From Apus apus (lineage: Eukaryota; Chordata; Aves; Apodiformes; Apodidae), in contig NC_067289.1 in assembly GCF_020740795.1 (NCBI RefSeq), forward strand, positions 24,416,608 through 24,480,607: a stretch of 64,000 nt of DNA, read 5' to 3'. Each line of letters begins with the position of its first letter. Position 1 is the stretch's first letter. Of this stretch, positions 25,101 to 38,996 are shown one piece after another. A program made the translations under genes and the position numbers. Below the pieces are notes generated by a model. The model saw nothing but the letters and a program-made list of their open reading frames with translations, did not search any database and was not told where the DNA came from.

Positions 25101-26398
25101 AAATTAGCTGTGAGAAGAGAAAATCCCCAGTAAAATCTAATAATACGTTCTCTCCAGGCATCAGGTAATTATTTAAAAGCGTTACGGGGGAAAAAGAATT
25201 TGTGCCCTGTGTAAGTGATCCTTTGAAACGGCAGATTTGGGAAGACTCAGTGCATCCTCTGACTGTGGCAGAGAGGTCTCCAGAGGAATTACAATACTAG
25301 GAAGCATTACAGCTTTTCAGTAGTTGCTTAAGAAACACTCTCTTTTCTTTCTGTCTAGGCACAGGTCTTTTTAGTGGAATAAAATTTGTGACTGTCTTTC
25401 TCATTTTTTCAGCATTTTTTCATTTAATTTTGTAGACTATTGTCATCTTAGCATAGATTCTTCCTTGCTTCATCAAACCCGAGGCAGAGGTATTTGTTCC
25501 TTGATGTGCATAACTGTGCTCAAGTGAACGGGCCATCTGAGGAATTTAGCACACATCCACAATTGTGGACATGAACAATTTGGCAGGATGAGAAAGGGAA
25601 ATTAGAGTCACCAAGATATTTAATACATCACTCCCATTTGCCTTGTAGACATCTTACATATCTAAACAGCTTTGAGCTATAGACACTGGAGTACAAATGT
25701 CATGGTCATTTGGGTACTTAATTTCTTTCAGTTAAATTTTAGTTGGTAAAAATCTGCTTGTATTTGAATACATGATGTAAAAAGTGAAGAAAATGCAAGG
25801 AGAAAACACTGGAAAAGTGAAAAATCCATCCTTATTTGGACATACTTTCCTCCAAAAGGCCACCATCAATCTGCCTGTATGTGCTTTATCTAGAATTTAA
25901 TCCAAAAAAGATTTTGTCAATGTAATCAAATTAAACCTATTTCTAATTTTATCTAAAATACATTTTCTCTTATCTTTACACTTTAAAAATTCTGTTTCAA
26001 TCTCTGGTGTTTATTACTATAAGGAAGAATATTCCGTGTACCTCTGAAAGGAAAAAGGTGGTGAAATTACTTATAATAATGGGAAGATGGCTAGAAGATT
26101 CTCTTCTACTAAGGTATTAGCCCAGACTGCCTCATGGGTGCCCTTCAGAGGGCAGAAAACTATTTTTAGTTGAAATTTAATCTACTATAAGAGGAGCTGG
26201 AAAGACAACAGAGGACTCAGGAAACAGTTTGTTTCTTGATTGCTGACTCCTAGGAAGTAGAGAAGTGAACATCCTCACACAGCTCTGAAAGTGGGAGTAG
26301 GGACAGGTCAAGGAAAGACTGGAAGGAAACAGCAAACCCTGCAACTTCACTATCCTGGGATGTAATCTACTTGACAGAGAGAAAAGAGGTTGATAAGC
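25101..26398. other. AT-rich intergenic DNA
   Basis: Nothing recognisable: no splice-bounded open frames, no known repeat cores and no simple repeats of note. Confidence 0.5.
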
Positions 26399-26984
26399 AA
26401 TGCTCCACAAATAAGGAGCAGGGATTTGCACTTTTGATGGCTGACAGGATTAGTCACTGCTTCCTACAAAAATACAGGAAGCAATAACCCAGCTATTCCA
26501 GCCCAATGGATCCTGCCTCTTCTGACTGTCAAACCCACTCACACTGACATGTTAGAGATCCCCTTACAGAACTGAGACCCTGGCACCCAGAGCGAACCGA
26601 GTCCTTCCTTTCATCACCATCTCTGCTCTCGTTGCTGTTTTTCCAGCAGTGAAGGTTCAGCACCACAGACGAGGCTGGCACGCTGGAGTCCTGTGTGTCC
26701 CCAGGGGACAGCTCCTTCACCTCACAGGGCTACCAAACCCTGTGCTGTGGGATCAGAGAGACACGTTTTACAATGGGCTCATCACACTCGTAGAATCATA
26801 GAAAGGTTTAGGTTGGAAGGGACCTTAAAGATCAGCAATGCCTGTCATTGCTCTCCCACCGGGATGCTTTGGGACACAGAGTGTGTCCTGTCACCTTTTC
26901 CTCTCACAATGCTAATGAGATTGTGCTCTGCCAGAGCAAAATGGAGGCTCAGAAGATGTTGATGAAACTGGGTTTTTGCTGCCC
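26399..26984 (+). repeat. Inverted repeat, left copy (unknown interspersed repeat)
   Basis: This segment is present again in opposite orientation at 31914-32462. By eye, 26399 to about 26783 differs from the other copy at only a few positions; 26641-26700, for example, is identical over 60 nt. The right part from 26827 on is clearly more diverged. This copy carries an extra ~43 bp at 26784-26826 that look like the tip of a CR1. No terminal repeats, coding domain or known family was recognised. It may be an interspersed element or a local inverted duplication. Confidence 0.92.
26784..26833 (-). mobile_element. Minimal CR1 LINE 3'-tip (about 43 bp)
   Basis: The plus strand reads TAGAATCATAGAAAGGTTTA and GGTTGGAAGGGACCTTAAAG. 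This is the reverse complement of the extreme CR1 3' end, including part of its terminal ATTCTATG-type repeat. The sister copy of the host repeat reads straight from CTCATC to AAAGTCAGCAATGCC without it. Comparing the two suggests a severely 5'-truncated insertion here, or a deletion from the other copy. Confidence 0.75.
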
Positions 26985-29900
26985 TTTAGCTGCAATAAAT
27001 GCACCTCAGACCAGGAAGATGGACTGAGCAGAAATGTTAGAATTAGTCCTGTGTTTTGGAAGAGAAATCAGCAGGAAAAAAACAGTTTCTGCTTTAAGAC
27101 ATTCACATTAGCTCATTAGAACTGTAAATGAACTCCGAGCAGAGACCCTTCACCTTTGTGCAGAAGTCTTTCTCAAACTTAGTTTCCACTGCGACACATG
27201 AAGGGAAAGAAGCTTGTTGTAAAGGCTGATTAGGATGGAGTGAAATTGTTTATTTGTGGATTGAAGAATAATGTCCTATGTGAAAGAGATTTGCAGGTTT
27301 GAGAGTAAGACAGTGGAAATTGCAGAGTGCAGCAGTTTATGTTCAGAATTAATTTCCCCAGCCAGAAGCCTAGAAGGTTTTTCATTTAAAAAGGAAGCCT
27401 TAACATCTATAAACAATGTTTAAATTGTCTACAAAGAACCCAAATACATAAGATTTGTATCTTCTCCACGTGCATTAATTTATCTGACTGCATCTGCTTT
27501 TCATCTGGTCTTTTACATAAGAAGATTTATAAAATCAGAAGGCTAAGATACACAGAAGTAGGTATTTTGATTAACTCTGTTACTGTTTATTGTTCTCCAG
27601 GAGTCATTCATTTGAAACCTTCAGATAGCTTCTTTAAGTTAGCTCTGGCCATCTACACTTCACAGAAGCACCTACCAGAAAAGTGGATCCACCTTATATT
27701 TTATTCCTGTACCTTCTGAGAAATGAAATTGATCAATTGTGAGTGAGAATGTCAGGCAGATTCCTCTTACTCTTTGTGGTTTTTATTAGAAAACAAGGCT
27801 TCTGTGTTTCTGCACTGTCAAGATAATCGGTAGTGATGCTTCTTTATTCGTATTATTTTGACAGAGATTCAGACCTTTTCCTCTATATGAATTATATTTA
27901 TTTAGATACTTCTTTTTTTTACATGTGTCCTGGTTTCTCTAGGACTATGGCATAAGAAACAGGAATTTATTACCAGTGTAATTCCCAAATCATCACTGAC
28001 AAAAGTAAAATCTGAGGGATAATTAGAACTATTCTAGAAACAGGAGGAAAAAAACGGGAAAATAAATATATCCTTATAATTTAAAACAATGCAAAACCAG
28101 TGTATGCAATTTATTCCACACTTGTGTTCACACACAAGTGTCAGAGCAGTATGTATTGTACTAGTGGTACAATAATGTTAATTGGGTATTTCTTCTGCTG
28201 TGAAATTTTCACTGTAACAGCTTCAACAGTACTCCTGTCAAATTCTGTTTTGTGTGAAATTTCTCAAGTTCTTTTGAAAACTATTTTGTACCATCACAAG
28301 ACCTCCTGTATGGATCAGCAAAGAGGCTTCTGTTCTGGAGCTTTATTCTCAGTGTAATCAAGCACTACAAGAGGGATGCTATCTTGTGCATATATATACC
28401 TAAAAGGTGGATGCTTCATTCCATATGAGACAGTTATTTGCTAAACAATAATAAGAACTGGAATTCTTGAGTTTTAACCTTTGATCTGCCTCAGCTCCCC
28501 CAGTGCTCCTTCATAGTTGCAAGTGGAGAAAGCAGTGGGTCTTCGAGCCAGAAGGTCTGTTTTTTAACATTTCTCTTTGCTTTTCTCTTTATATCCCTCC
28601 CTTATTGATAGTCATTTGTCAATGTAGAATTTTCAGAATTTCAGTAGAGATGTAAAAGTATCTTCTTTTATGCATATCCATATTTATGATTAATAACAGA
28701 AACGTAGTTACTGGCCTAAAAAGACTGATTCCTTTCAAAATTACAAAAGGCTTTCATCCCATCTTCTGATCTGATCTTAAATGAGGACATTTTCAGTCCT
28801 GGAAGAATGAGGCAACATTACTCCATATAAATCAAAATCTGAGCTCACAGTCTAATTTAATCAAAAAAGAGAAGAACAGTTTTTAGTGAGCAATGCAGAC
28901 ATAATCACCAAATGATGGATAACACCAGGTCAGTGGTAAGTCACATCTTAGAAGAAAAATAAACCACAGACTGGTAGATGTAGTATCATATTTACTATTA
29001 ACCTTTACAGCCTGGCTCAAAAGAAACATTTCCCAGCAGGAATTAGTATCTAGACTGTAATTTTGGAAACCTCATGGATTTACGAACCGTGTTCAATTAC
29101 ATTTTTAATTCCTGCCTCATACACAACTCTTTATGACCTTCCCACCTATCAAAGCACCATAAAAATAGGACTCTGTCACTCCAAAGAGACCTATTGTTTC
29201 TAGATTTCACAGACTTATTATTAAAGCCTACTTAATGTTTAATAAATTTTTATACCAAGCATTCATCCCTGGCTTGCTTTCCTGTCTGGATGACATACTG
29301 GATCTTATTTTAAATATAAATTAAATCCTTTCAGACACCTTTCCCTCATTCCGGATATAACCCTAGAGAACCTCTGTAAAATACCATGAGAGGAAACAAA
29401 GTCCATCTTGAAAGCAGAGAGCAGTATTATCCATCTTTTGTCTCATTGTTACTTATATGTTGAAATCCTCCTCCATGTTGGTAATATAAATGTAATAGTT
29501 GTTGATCTCCTGCTTCTCTTCACACGCTGAATTCAGTCACTGAGTGTGCTTCCAATGAAGGATATTTATCACTATACTCTCAGCTTCCAAGGGCTACAGG
29601 AAGGGAGAGTTCTGAGTACACAAAACAGGAATTTTAGCTATAATCCTGCCACTGATTCTGTCAGAAAGCAATGGATTAGGCAGAGATTTAGGTGTGGTTA
29701 AATGATACCAGTGGCTCTGGATGAGTCATTACGAAATGTGCATCTCATGGAAGAGATTGGATTCACTTGTCATATTCATATAAGGCTCTCCACTTATATA
29801 CATTAAATGCAGGACTCTTTTGTGTTCTTTCAAATTATGTTTATTTAAGGCATGGCCAGGAAAGTGGTTTTACACCAAAAAAAAAGAGTTTTGTAAAGAA

Positions 29901-31913
29901 AGAACTATTATAAACCCTTCTTCAGGTCTTTCCATAGTTTATCAACGTTTGCCATTTGAGTACAGCCCCTGATGTTTATTTTCCCTGAGTGATCTTTACA
30001 TTTTCTTTTTTCTGCATTGTGCTATAATGGCAGATAACTGTGAGGTCCTCAGCATTGAAACAAATACCACAAACTGTTGTATCATTACCCTTATAACTAG
30101 TCCTGTTGATTCCAGTGGCATACACATTCCTAAGATAAATTCAAGAGAGCCATACATAGCAGAGGCTGAAGTCAGGGAGAGTATTTCTGTGCTGAACTGC
30201 TGTTCCACAGGAGGGTCACAGTTAAAAAGCCTTTAATTTTAGATATTTTCAGCAGAACTCAGCTATGTGAAGACCAAAGACTTCATTAAATGTCTCTTGC
30301 TATCATAGAGGAATAAAGAGAAAGTGAACTTATTAACCTTAAGGAAGTAAGAGAACAGGTTTAGAAGCTGGCAGCTGCAGTCTCAAATACATATTACTTC
30401 ACTTCATCACAATTTAGCCAAAGTTTAAAGTATATGTCTTCTTTTAAAATGAGGGTTTCTCAGTTCTTCAGAGAGGTTCTTGTACTGCCACTCCTGTCTT
30501 GATATTTGTCAGTGTGAGACTTCTCAGACCTTTAAGAACCCATTTTAATGGGGTTAATGACCTTATTACATGCCATTGATTCTGCCAGGCAAGTATTTGA
30601 GCTTTCATACATCTTCTTACCTTCTGAATTAAAACTCACTGTATGGGAACTTTGCATGGTGTCTCAAACCTGCATTTTACATGACAACATTTACTGCCAC
30701 TGCATCAGCTTCCCATCTTGCATTTCTCAGACTGTTCATTACACCTCAGCAGTGCAGATTTCTTGAGTGCTTGTTTGGTCCTGGCAGCTTCAAATAGAAA
30801 ACTTACAAGGGTGAAATAGGTCTCATGTTACAGTCATTGCAGGAATAAAATACATGGGCATTTAGTTTTTCACTGTGGTTCTACTATTTCATGAGCACCG
30901 ACTGAACCATCTCTTGCTGAATGAAACTCCTTAAAAGGCACCAAACTCAAAGGCACTTTCAGTGCTCAAGTGGGGGTCTTATATTTTTGACACAGGAGCT
31001 AGATTGCAAATACAGTTAATTTTACTTCCAAAGAGTTATGAGTTAAGACTTTTATGGATTTTCAGATCTAGAAAGACCAGATGAACAAAAGCAATAGAAG
31101 AAAGGTATGAATATGCACATAGCCACAGATACTGCATTTTATGTGATATTTTGCTTTTCTTTCCAGATATGACTTCAGAAATTAATTCTTGTTGCTCCTG
31201 GCTGGGAGCAACATTGCTAGTAGACCTCATATTTTGGCTTGTAGCCTGGTTTCTCTCATGTAGGTGTATCAGCCATCTCCTGTTCCATTACCAAATCCAA
31301 AGCACAATGTATTTCTTACACAGGAAGTGCCGTTAGTTAATGATGAGCCAAGCTGTGAAATTATTTCTTCAATACTTTACTTTTCCCATTAAAGCAAGAA
31401 GCAGAAAGGAGAAACTGTTTTATCTGCATGCAGTCACCAGGTTTTTACTTGTAAAGCACAGGATTAATTCTAACATTAAGTTGTCTCTGCTCAGTTGATC
31501 TGCCTATCCTGAGGTACATTTCTTACACAAGGAGAAATGCTCTGAGTCTCTGGAGGAAGGAGTGCTTTTTCTTTGTGCTGTCACTCCTGATGACTGTGCA
31601 GAGTGTGGTTGCTGCCCCTTTTATGCAGCAGGTCAAGTGAAGCAGAAATCACCCTGGCCTCCCTGAGCCACCCCAGCACCTACCCAGGAGGTAGGTGGAA
31701 CCAAGAGTGCAGGGGCACAAGGGGAAGCTCGAGATGAACAGTTTCAGAACTGCAGCAGAAACATTGACTGGGCATCGAGGAAGGGAGCAAACCTTTCCCC
31801 TCCCTCCTCTACCAAGAGCTCAGGACATAACATGCATGTGAAATAATGTGGCCTCCCTCCAGCAAACAGCATCACTTTCCATTTTCTGCAAAACTCTGCT
31901 TCGTAAGTCCTGT
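26985..31913. other. AT-rich spacer between the inverted repeats
   Basis: About 4.9 kb without recognisable genes. There is a small palindrome at 28118-28141 (9-bp stem, 6-nt loop). Open frames are short and unsupported. Confidence 0.5.
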
Positions 31914-32462
31914 GGGCAGCAACAAACAAGTTCCATCAACATCTTCTGTGTCTGTGTTGTGATCTTGCAGAGCGCAGAGTCCCATTAGCAAGGGGAAAAG
32001 GTGACAGGACACTTTTCAGCTCCCAAAGCATCCCAGTTGGAGAGTGATGCCAGGCATTGCTGACTTTGATGAGCCCATTGTAAAACGTGTCTCTTTGACC
32101 CCACAGCACAGGGTTTGGTAGCCTTGTGAAGTGAAGGAGCTGTCCCCTGGGGACACACAGGACTCCAGCGTGCCAGCCTCGTCTGTGGTGCTGAACCTTC
32201 ACTGCTGGAAAAACAGCAACGAGAGCAGAGATGGTGATGAAAGGAAGGACTCTGTTCTCTCTGGGTGCCAGGGTCTCAGTTCTGCAAGGGGATCTCTAAC
32301 ATGATCTAACATGTCAGTGTGAGTGGGTTTGACAGTCAGAAGAGGCAGGATCCATTGGGCTGGAATAGCTGGGTTATTGCTTCCTGTATTTTTGCAGGAA
32401 GCAGTGACTAATCCTGTCAGCCATCAAAAGTGCAAATCCCTGTTCCTTATTTGTGGAGCATT
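31914..32462 (-). repeat. Inverted repeat, right copy
   Basis: This is the reverse-complement partner of 26399-26984. It lacks the ~43-bp CR1 tip and has a private 10-bp tandem duplication (CTAACATGAT, 32296-32313). Identity to the partner is very high from about 32100 to 32462 and lower from 31914 to about 32060. Confidence 0.92.
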
Positions 32463-35400
32463 ACTAATGGATTGGATATTGCACAGGCCACTGAGAGACA
32501 CAACCTGTATATAAGGAGATAACTGATCAGGTTACTGGCTAAGTGTCCTCAACTCCCATATTGAATCAAGTTGTGGGTTTTGTCTTGTCATGTACCAGGT
32601 TTACTGGTTCTTCTGGAGGAATCCATAGTGACCAGCAATGATAATAAGGTAAAAAGCAGGAGATACAGTAGCTAATAATGGATTCATGATAGAGCAAGAA
32701 GCTTTTTTCCCCTGTATTTTAGTTTAAAATTAATTTACTTGGCAGGGTAGGTGTCTTGACTTACAATTTCAGCATAAAGGTCAGCAGAGAACAATGTTTT
32801 TGGAGAAGCCATTAGCCAGAAATACATCAGTTTGTAACATCTGATAAGCAGCCTCCTGCAGTGGGACCCGTGTAAATGCATTCCGTTCCTTCTGCACGCT
32901 CTCTCAGCCTTTGTTCACTTCTTTTCCATCAGCTGAAGGCAGCTGCCAGTCTTCCTGCCCTCCCTGAACAGATACTGTGGCTGACAAATGTGAGCTGTGA
33001 GAATGCTGAAAGCAGTGGAGACTAGGGGAAGAAAACTGGATTTAGGATTGTCTTGCCAGCACCGGCTTTTTCCGCATGCACGTGCAGAAATGAATCCTCA
33101 GTATCTGGAAGCAGCAGTAGGGAAGCCCGCAGCTGTTTGAAACTCATTCCCCCATCTGGTGTCAGCTTCATAGTCTGATGCCTCAGGACACCTAGGACTC
33201 ATGTGGGAATTGGAGGCAGGGGATGGGAAGAAGATACAAAAGAAAATTAAAACAAAGTAATAAAATTCTCTCATAGTCAGGCGATTTTTCCCATTAAAAA
33301 ACAGCTCCTCTGTGGCAAATCTGTGTTGTGGTGAAGCAGATGGTGCTGTGGTATCTGTATTTCACAAAGTGGGAAGGAAGGAGAGACAGTTCTGACAGCT
33401 GAAGTTACAAACCCATGCAGCTATTTTAGTACAAACCATGCTGTTTGGATCTCACTAGACATACTGCCCGTGAGAAGACAGAGAACAAAGAAAAACAAGT
33501 GTGTTTGTCACTGCAGACACACAAGAAGAATAGATATCACTTAAAACTTCCTTGAGTAGGAGCTGTGAATGGGAATTAGCACTTTCCTTACTGGACCCAA
33601 TCCTTATGAACCCAAACTTCTTGTGTGATTCAGTCGAACGTAATTATCTAAACACCTCTAAGCAGCATATCCCTATTGCCTAACACAGAATCTTTTAAAA
33701 GCCTTCTGCTAACCTCCCTAACAGTTAACTTCTGATTTTATTTTATTTATTAAATTACTTTTGTATATCTTTCCTGGCTTTTGCATTTCTCTTGGAAGAA
33801 GACTATGGCTGTATTCAGTGGACATCAGCAGTGGTCCTTCAGTTTTCTGTGATGGCTCTTTAGAGAAAGTATGAGTTTCTTCCTACTCCTTCTGCTTCCA
33901 AAATACATATCCCATTTCAGCTCTAGAGGGATGAATCTTTTATCTTCATTTATCAACAGACCCATTTCAAGCAAACTTCAAGCACTGGACATGAATGCAA
34001 ACAATAGAATTTAAACAACAGGGAAAGTCTTAACAAATTCTCCATACCCCAAAAATAAAATTCTTCCACCATCCTTGTTTGAGTATTCCTCTACCTCCAT
34101 CACCACAATCTGAGAAAACAAGTGACCCTTTTGAACTGAGTAAAAGGAGCCTGTCCCTGCGGCTGCATATGAAAATGAAGCAGGATGTGAGAATCAATCA
34201 CATATTCCCAGAGACAAAAGGAACACATGCTGCCTGCTGCATGCCATTCAGGGGCTATAAAACAGTCAGAAAACCCATTTACCTGCCTTGCTCAAGGAAA
34301 TCTGAAGTAGCTGAGTTATCTCTCTCATGCTTTTTAGAAGGCTTTATTTTTTAGGCTGTATTGAGAGTATGGTGAAGGGAAAGTGTCAGGTTGGATCCCT
34401 GCTGCACCTTTGAAATTCACTGTGGTTGTAACTAACCTCTTTGAAGGGTCATGGAACTGAGTACAACTTGAGATGTTTTAAATTGTGCTGTCAGCTGAGT
34501 CCACAGTTAATGTTAGTTTTAGAGTGAGTCATCAAAAAAGGCACCTGTAACCTCAGTTCCCCTCTCATCTCAGCTTTGGTAAAAGCCTCACTTGGCTGAC
34601 CTAAGGATCTAGCCCAGAATGCAGCCCACAATGTTTTGTATACAAATGTATCTGAAAGAAGCACAAATTCAAGAAATTGAAATGCAGAAATCAGATTTGT
34701 AGTGTCTTGCTTAATGCATCTTAAATAGTCTACTAGAAAGACAAGAAACATATGCTAAACCAAGTAAAAATTAATGAAGAAGAAAATTGAGATTGCTTTG
34801 TAGATTATTTTTGTCAATTTATATTCAAAACTGAGAAAGATTTAATAAGAATGCTGTCAGTTTGTAGCTAATTCAAAGCAATTCTAAATTGCTTAGCTTA
34901 TATTTTTATTTTCCTTGTGTACCTTGGAGTTCTTCATCAACATGCTAAGTCTGTGATGCGTTAATTCACCCGAAAATACTTTAGAAACATTTCCAAATAT
35001 ATCTTTGCTCAGTACTCATGCAAAGTTATGCTGCTATTTCCATTAAAGAATACTATGAATAGCAGCTTTGGCAGTCAGGATTGTCTTCTGCTGGGCTGCT
35101 TTGGTGATATTTCAGTCATGCTCCAGTTCTCCATGAGTTCTTCTTTAGAAACTGATAGAGAAAAATGTGTTTTGAATGTGTTTATATGTTTATGATATAG
35201 AGGGCCTAAACAGGGAAACCTCAGAAAAAATCAGTGAAAATTCCCAAGAATTTCATGCTCTTGAGAGGTGGACTCAGAATCAAAATTCTGGGATCATGCT
35301 CCCACCAAGGTCCAAGGCAAAGACTCACAAAGGGAGTGGGGCTTCAGCTTTTCATTCCCATTTCATTGTCACTGTCAGTATTATAGTTTCTTTGTGAAGC

Positions 35401-38400
35401 TTTTACCTATTTGGCACACCTCATAAATGTATAACTACAGAAACCAGAATCACATCACATTCCTATCAGCTTCTTCCCATCCCTCTTCCTTATTCCAGCT
35501 GCAGATTGTCTTTTTGACAGCTTTTGAGCTCACTGTTAAATGATTGGTTTATATTTTACCTATAATAGTGAAATTTTTATTGCAATTCCAGACTGCAGTA
35601 ATTCAAAGTTCTGCAAGTTGACAGAATCCAGAATTTCCTTCTGAAATAAACCCTTGGTTAAATTATTCTGCGAAACTAGTATTGGCATCTTTTCTTGATT
35701 GTGTGTATCACAGGACAGTTTGTGGTATGGTGCACATTTCTTCATAGAAGAATCTTGCCTTTAAATTAAGAAGGCAGCTAAAACATGACTCCATCTCCCA
35801 GAAATCTCCCTGCATCCTGGGACTTCAATTCTCCCTGACACTAAGGGCACTTTATGTTGCCATGAAATAAGTGAAAATCAGACTTTACACTCCAAGATGT
35901 ACTGTAATGAGGAATGGGAATTGAGAATCATGGAAAATAGAAAAGAACAACTTGTGTGGAAAATTGCTATTTTCATTCCACATCTGCAAATGTTCCTCTT
36001 CAGCGGAGATGCAAGATGAGCAAAATTCCTATAATAAGATTTCTCATGGGATTAGCAGTGAGAAGGCAGAATTTACCTGCAATGCTTGGCATTTGCTGCA
36101 ACATCAGATTCTGGAAACAATATTAGAGAGTGTTGTTCATATCAAGTGAGATTGAAAAAAAGGATAAAAATAATTGGCAGAAACACTAAAACTTTATTTA
36201 CCTGTTTTCAAAACTGTTGTGGGAAGCAGTTTATAATATTGCTGCACTGTTATTCCTCTGGAGAGCTGTGTCTGTCATGGGCAAAGAACATCCTGAATAC
36301 TGTAGAATTTATTTATTCAAAACATCTGAAAAGCAAAGCATGAGAGATTCTACTGCATTGCACATTTACTCCTGACATGCAGAAAGACAGTTTTATAATT
36401 ACCATTGGTGCTGTTTTTTCTATTATGATTTTATATACCAACAGAAGAAAAGGGAGATGGTTCTATAGGCTTCTGGGAATATTTGGATGCAGGTTTTAGT
36501 GTTCTGACCTGCATTGAAAGGACTAACCTGCAGTAAGCTACTTTGATGTGCACTTCTGATTCATCCTAACAGCATTGTTTGAATCTGAAAATCCCAAGAA
36601 GACTTTTCAAATAGGTAGCAGAATGCAGTATATAATAACAGACACAAACTCCACACTTTAGCATCTCAGACAATATTATATAATAGAAATTTTACAGATT
36701 TTAGTAGTGCTTTTACAAGGAAATTTCCATCAAACTAAGTGCTTCATGTTAGTAAAATTGTCCAGTAAAGCTGATGACCCATTCAATATTATATATTCTC
36801 TCTTCATCCTCAGGGTAAAATAATAGTAAATTCAGTTTGCAACTAGAGTAACTGAAATAATTTTTTATTGTTACTATTATATAAGTTACCCTGGTAATAA
36901 GCATTTTTACAAAAATGAGTCTTCTTACAATCAAACTGAATTGGTTTTGCAAGCAAGAAATGATAATGCTGACAGTTTTGGTAACTGTGTAGGCTAACAA
37001 AAGGTGAGTGCTTCTACCAGTACCTCTTTCTGTATTTTAATTCTGGGTAGTATGAAAATTGCCCAGGAATGAAAGTTGTATGTTGCTTTTTTTCTCTTGG
37101 ACCCCCCAAAATTTCTCATTTTACCCCTTATCAGGCAACATATACCAGTTCCTGTGTATTATAATACTGAACAGACAATGAAAACATGTTTTTATGAGCA
37201 GATTATTTGCTTCTGTAGCCAATGCATGAAAAAAAAACCTGTGCCTTGGTGGCTTCATGCTACATGTAAGCAAAAGGAGGAGCTGTTGAGCAAGAAATGT
37301 TTTTTCCACATATTCCGGTCATCGCATAGTGGATCAATTTATTAGTGATGCTAATTCGGTGATGGCTTTTCATTTCTTTCACAAATCAACAAAAGTCAGA
37401 GTTCCCCCCCAACGAAACCAAAATGAAATCCTTCAGTAACAACCGATACCCCAAATATTTATAAATTATTTATTATTGAATTCCAGTTTTTAAAAGGATG
37501 TGTTTGGATCTTGGAGTTCTGTTTCTCCCCTGGGGAGGTTAGCTGGAGCAAGCAGTGCAGGCTTCAGCCTTGTAGTGAGTAGTGAGATCTGTTCTTGGGT
37601 TTTTTTGGCTCCCTCTTGATCAAACCACTGGCCTGTTTCAATGTTGCTTGGAATTTTGCAGTTAATGGTACTTTTGTGTAGAACTTGTACTTAATCCTGG
37701 TTTATTATCATTTAATTAGTGGACGATTCGGTTTATGGGCTGAATATTTACACAAAGTACTTTGAGATGGCCCTGTCATGGTGACAATTGCTGCCCCACT
37801 GCATCTGTTGAGCAGAACAAGACTCAGCCTGTACCTTATTGTTTCATCTGCTCCCCTTTCAGAGGAGAAAGCCTCAGACACCGCAGCTGCAGACTGTTTC
37901 AGATCATGTTTTCACAGCTGAGATGCTTTTAGAACCAACTCGAAGTCTCTTGCAGTACAAAATATCCATAATGCAATGGAGATAGGCAACAATAATCATG
38001 TTGCTAATGGACTGCTCCAAGGTTGTAATGAGCATCTTCTGCTCTTGGGGGCATTTAGCACAGAGAGGAACCTGCACTTCTTTGGAAAAAGTTACTGGAC
38101 TGTGCACAGATACCAGTCCTTGGCAACTGAAAATAACACTGAGGAGACAGATGCACGCTGGTGGCTGGAAGGGTGGTTTGTGCACTCTCTGGCTTCAAAC
38201 CACTTGATTTCACTTTGCAATCCCATGGTCTGCACTCGAACTGCCATCAGTGAAACACAACTTCCACACAAGTCGCTGTTCCCTGACAGTACATACTTGC
38301 TTTCATTTCTTTAAAATCACAATAAATAACTAATAACTTCTCAGAAGTGAGCAGTATTCTCAACACGGTTACTTTTAGTTTATCTTTCATTAAACATAAA

Positions 38401-38690
38401 ATTAAAGAGAATTTTTTAAAGCCATTAAGCCTGCTGCTCTTAGGAAAAAACAGTCATTAACAGAGCCAGTTTTGCTTACACTCGGCTTCCCCTCAGCACA
38501 ATGAACGACTCAAAGGGGAGCTGCTGCAGCAGATCCAGCAAAAAGCCAGGGAGAAGGAATTAGCTGCCTAAGGACACACATACAAAGACAAGTTGACTGT
38601 GCTGCGGGATCTGTGCTGTAAAGCAAGAGTCCCAGGCAGGCTAAGACACAGGAGAGATGGAACAAAACTGAGGCTTTGTTTAAAAGTTTT
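32463..38690. other. AT-rich intergenic DNA upstream of PPM1L
   Basis: No coding exons, recognisable repeats or RNA genes were seen. B3GALNT1, which lies between PPM1L and NMD3 in mammals and has a single coding exon, is not here: no long open frame of the right size exists. Confidence 0.5.
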
Positions 38691-38943
38691 GATAGAAAAA
38701 GCTCTATTCACAAAATGGCGACTCAGTCTGACCGAGAAGCTTCAGGCCAGACGGAGCTGCAAAGTTTGTAGTAGCGTAAGTTTTATCTCATTGGTACGTC
38801 TGGTTTCAGCCTGTCAGCTTTAGCCGTTTCCTGGCAGTACTGGTTAAATTACCCATCAGGCTGGATTAAAAGCTACAGATGCTGTCGAGGTTTGTGTTGT
38901 TACTTTGCTACTGAACTAATGGAAGTTTATTTTGGCTTTTCAG

Positions 38944-38996
38944 GTAAGGAGCCCGCGGCTCAACTCGAGTGGATGGTGACAGACGGGAAGATAAAG
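38944..38996 (+). other. Candidate noncoding or recursive-splice exon upstream of PPM1L
   Basis: TTTTGGCTTTTCAG (acceptor) is followed immediately by GTAAGG, so the site is also a good donor. Another good donor, AAAG|GTAAGAG, comes 53 nt later. The 53 nt include CpGs unlike the flanks. A possible upstream donor is GTAGTAGC|GTAAGTTT near 38776. It may be an alternative 5' exon of PPM1L or part of an lncRNA. It is called only from splice-site pattern. Confidence 0.3.

Noticed and set aside
27926-27964. TGTCCTGGTTTC-like start and a weak hairpin resembling the 3408 element
   Set aside because: Only about 11 nt are shared and the hairpin is imperfect. It is too little to call the same element.
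31936-32202. 88-codon frame in the right inverted repeat, with a counterpart in the left copy
   Set aside because: The shared frame follows from the repeat identity. It is not in frame throughout in both copies and shows no transposase or reverse-transcriptase motif.
32463-38690. Possible B3GALNT1 or ARL14 between SPTSSB and PPM1L
   Set aside because: Both have essentially intronless coding regions of about 330 and 190 codons. No such open frame occurs in this window.
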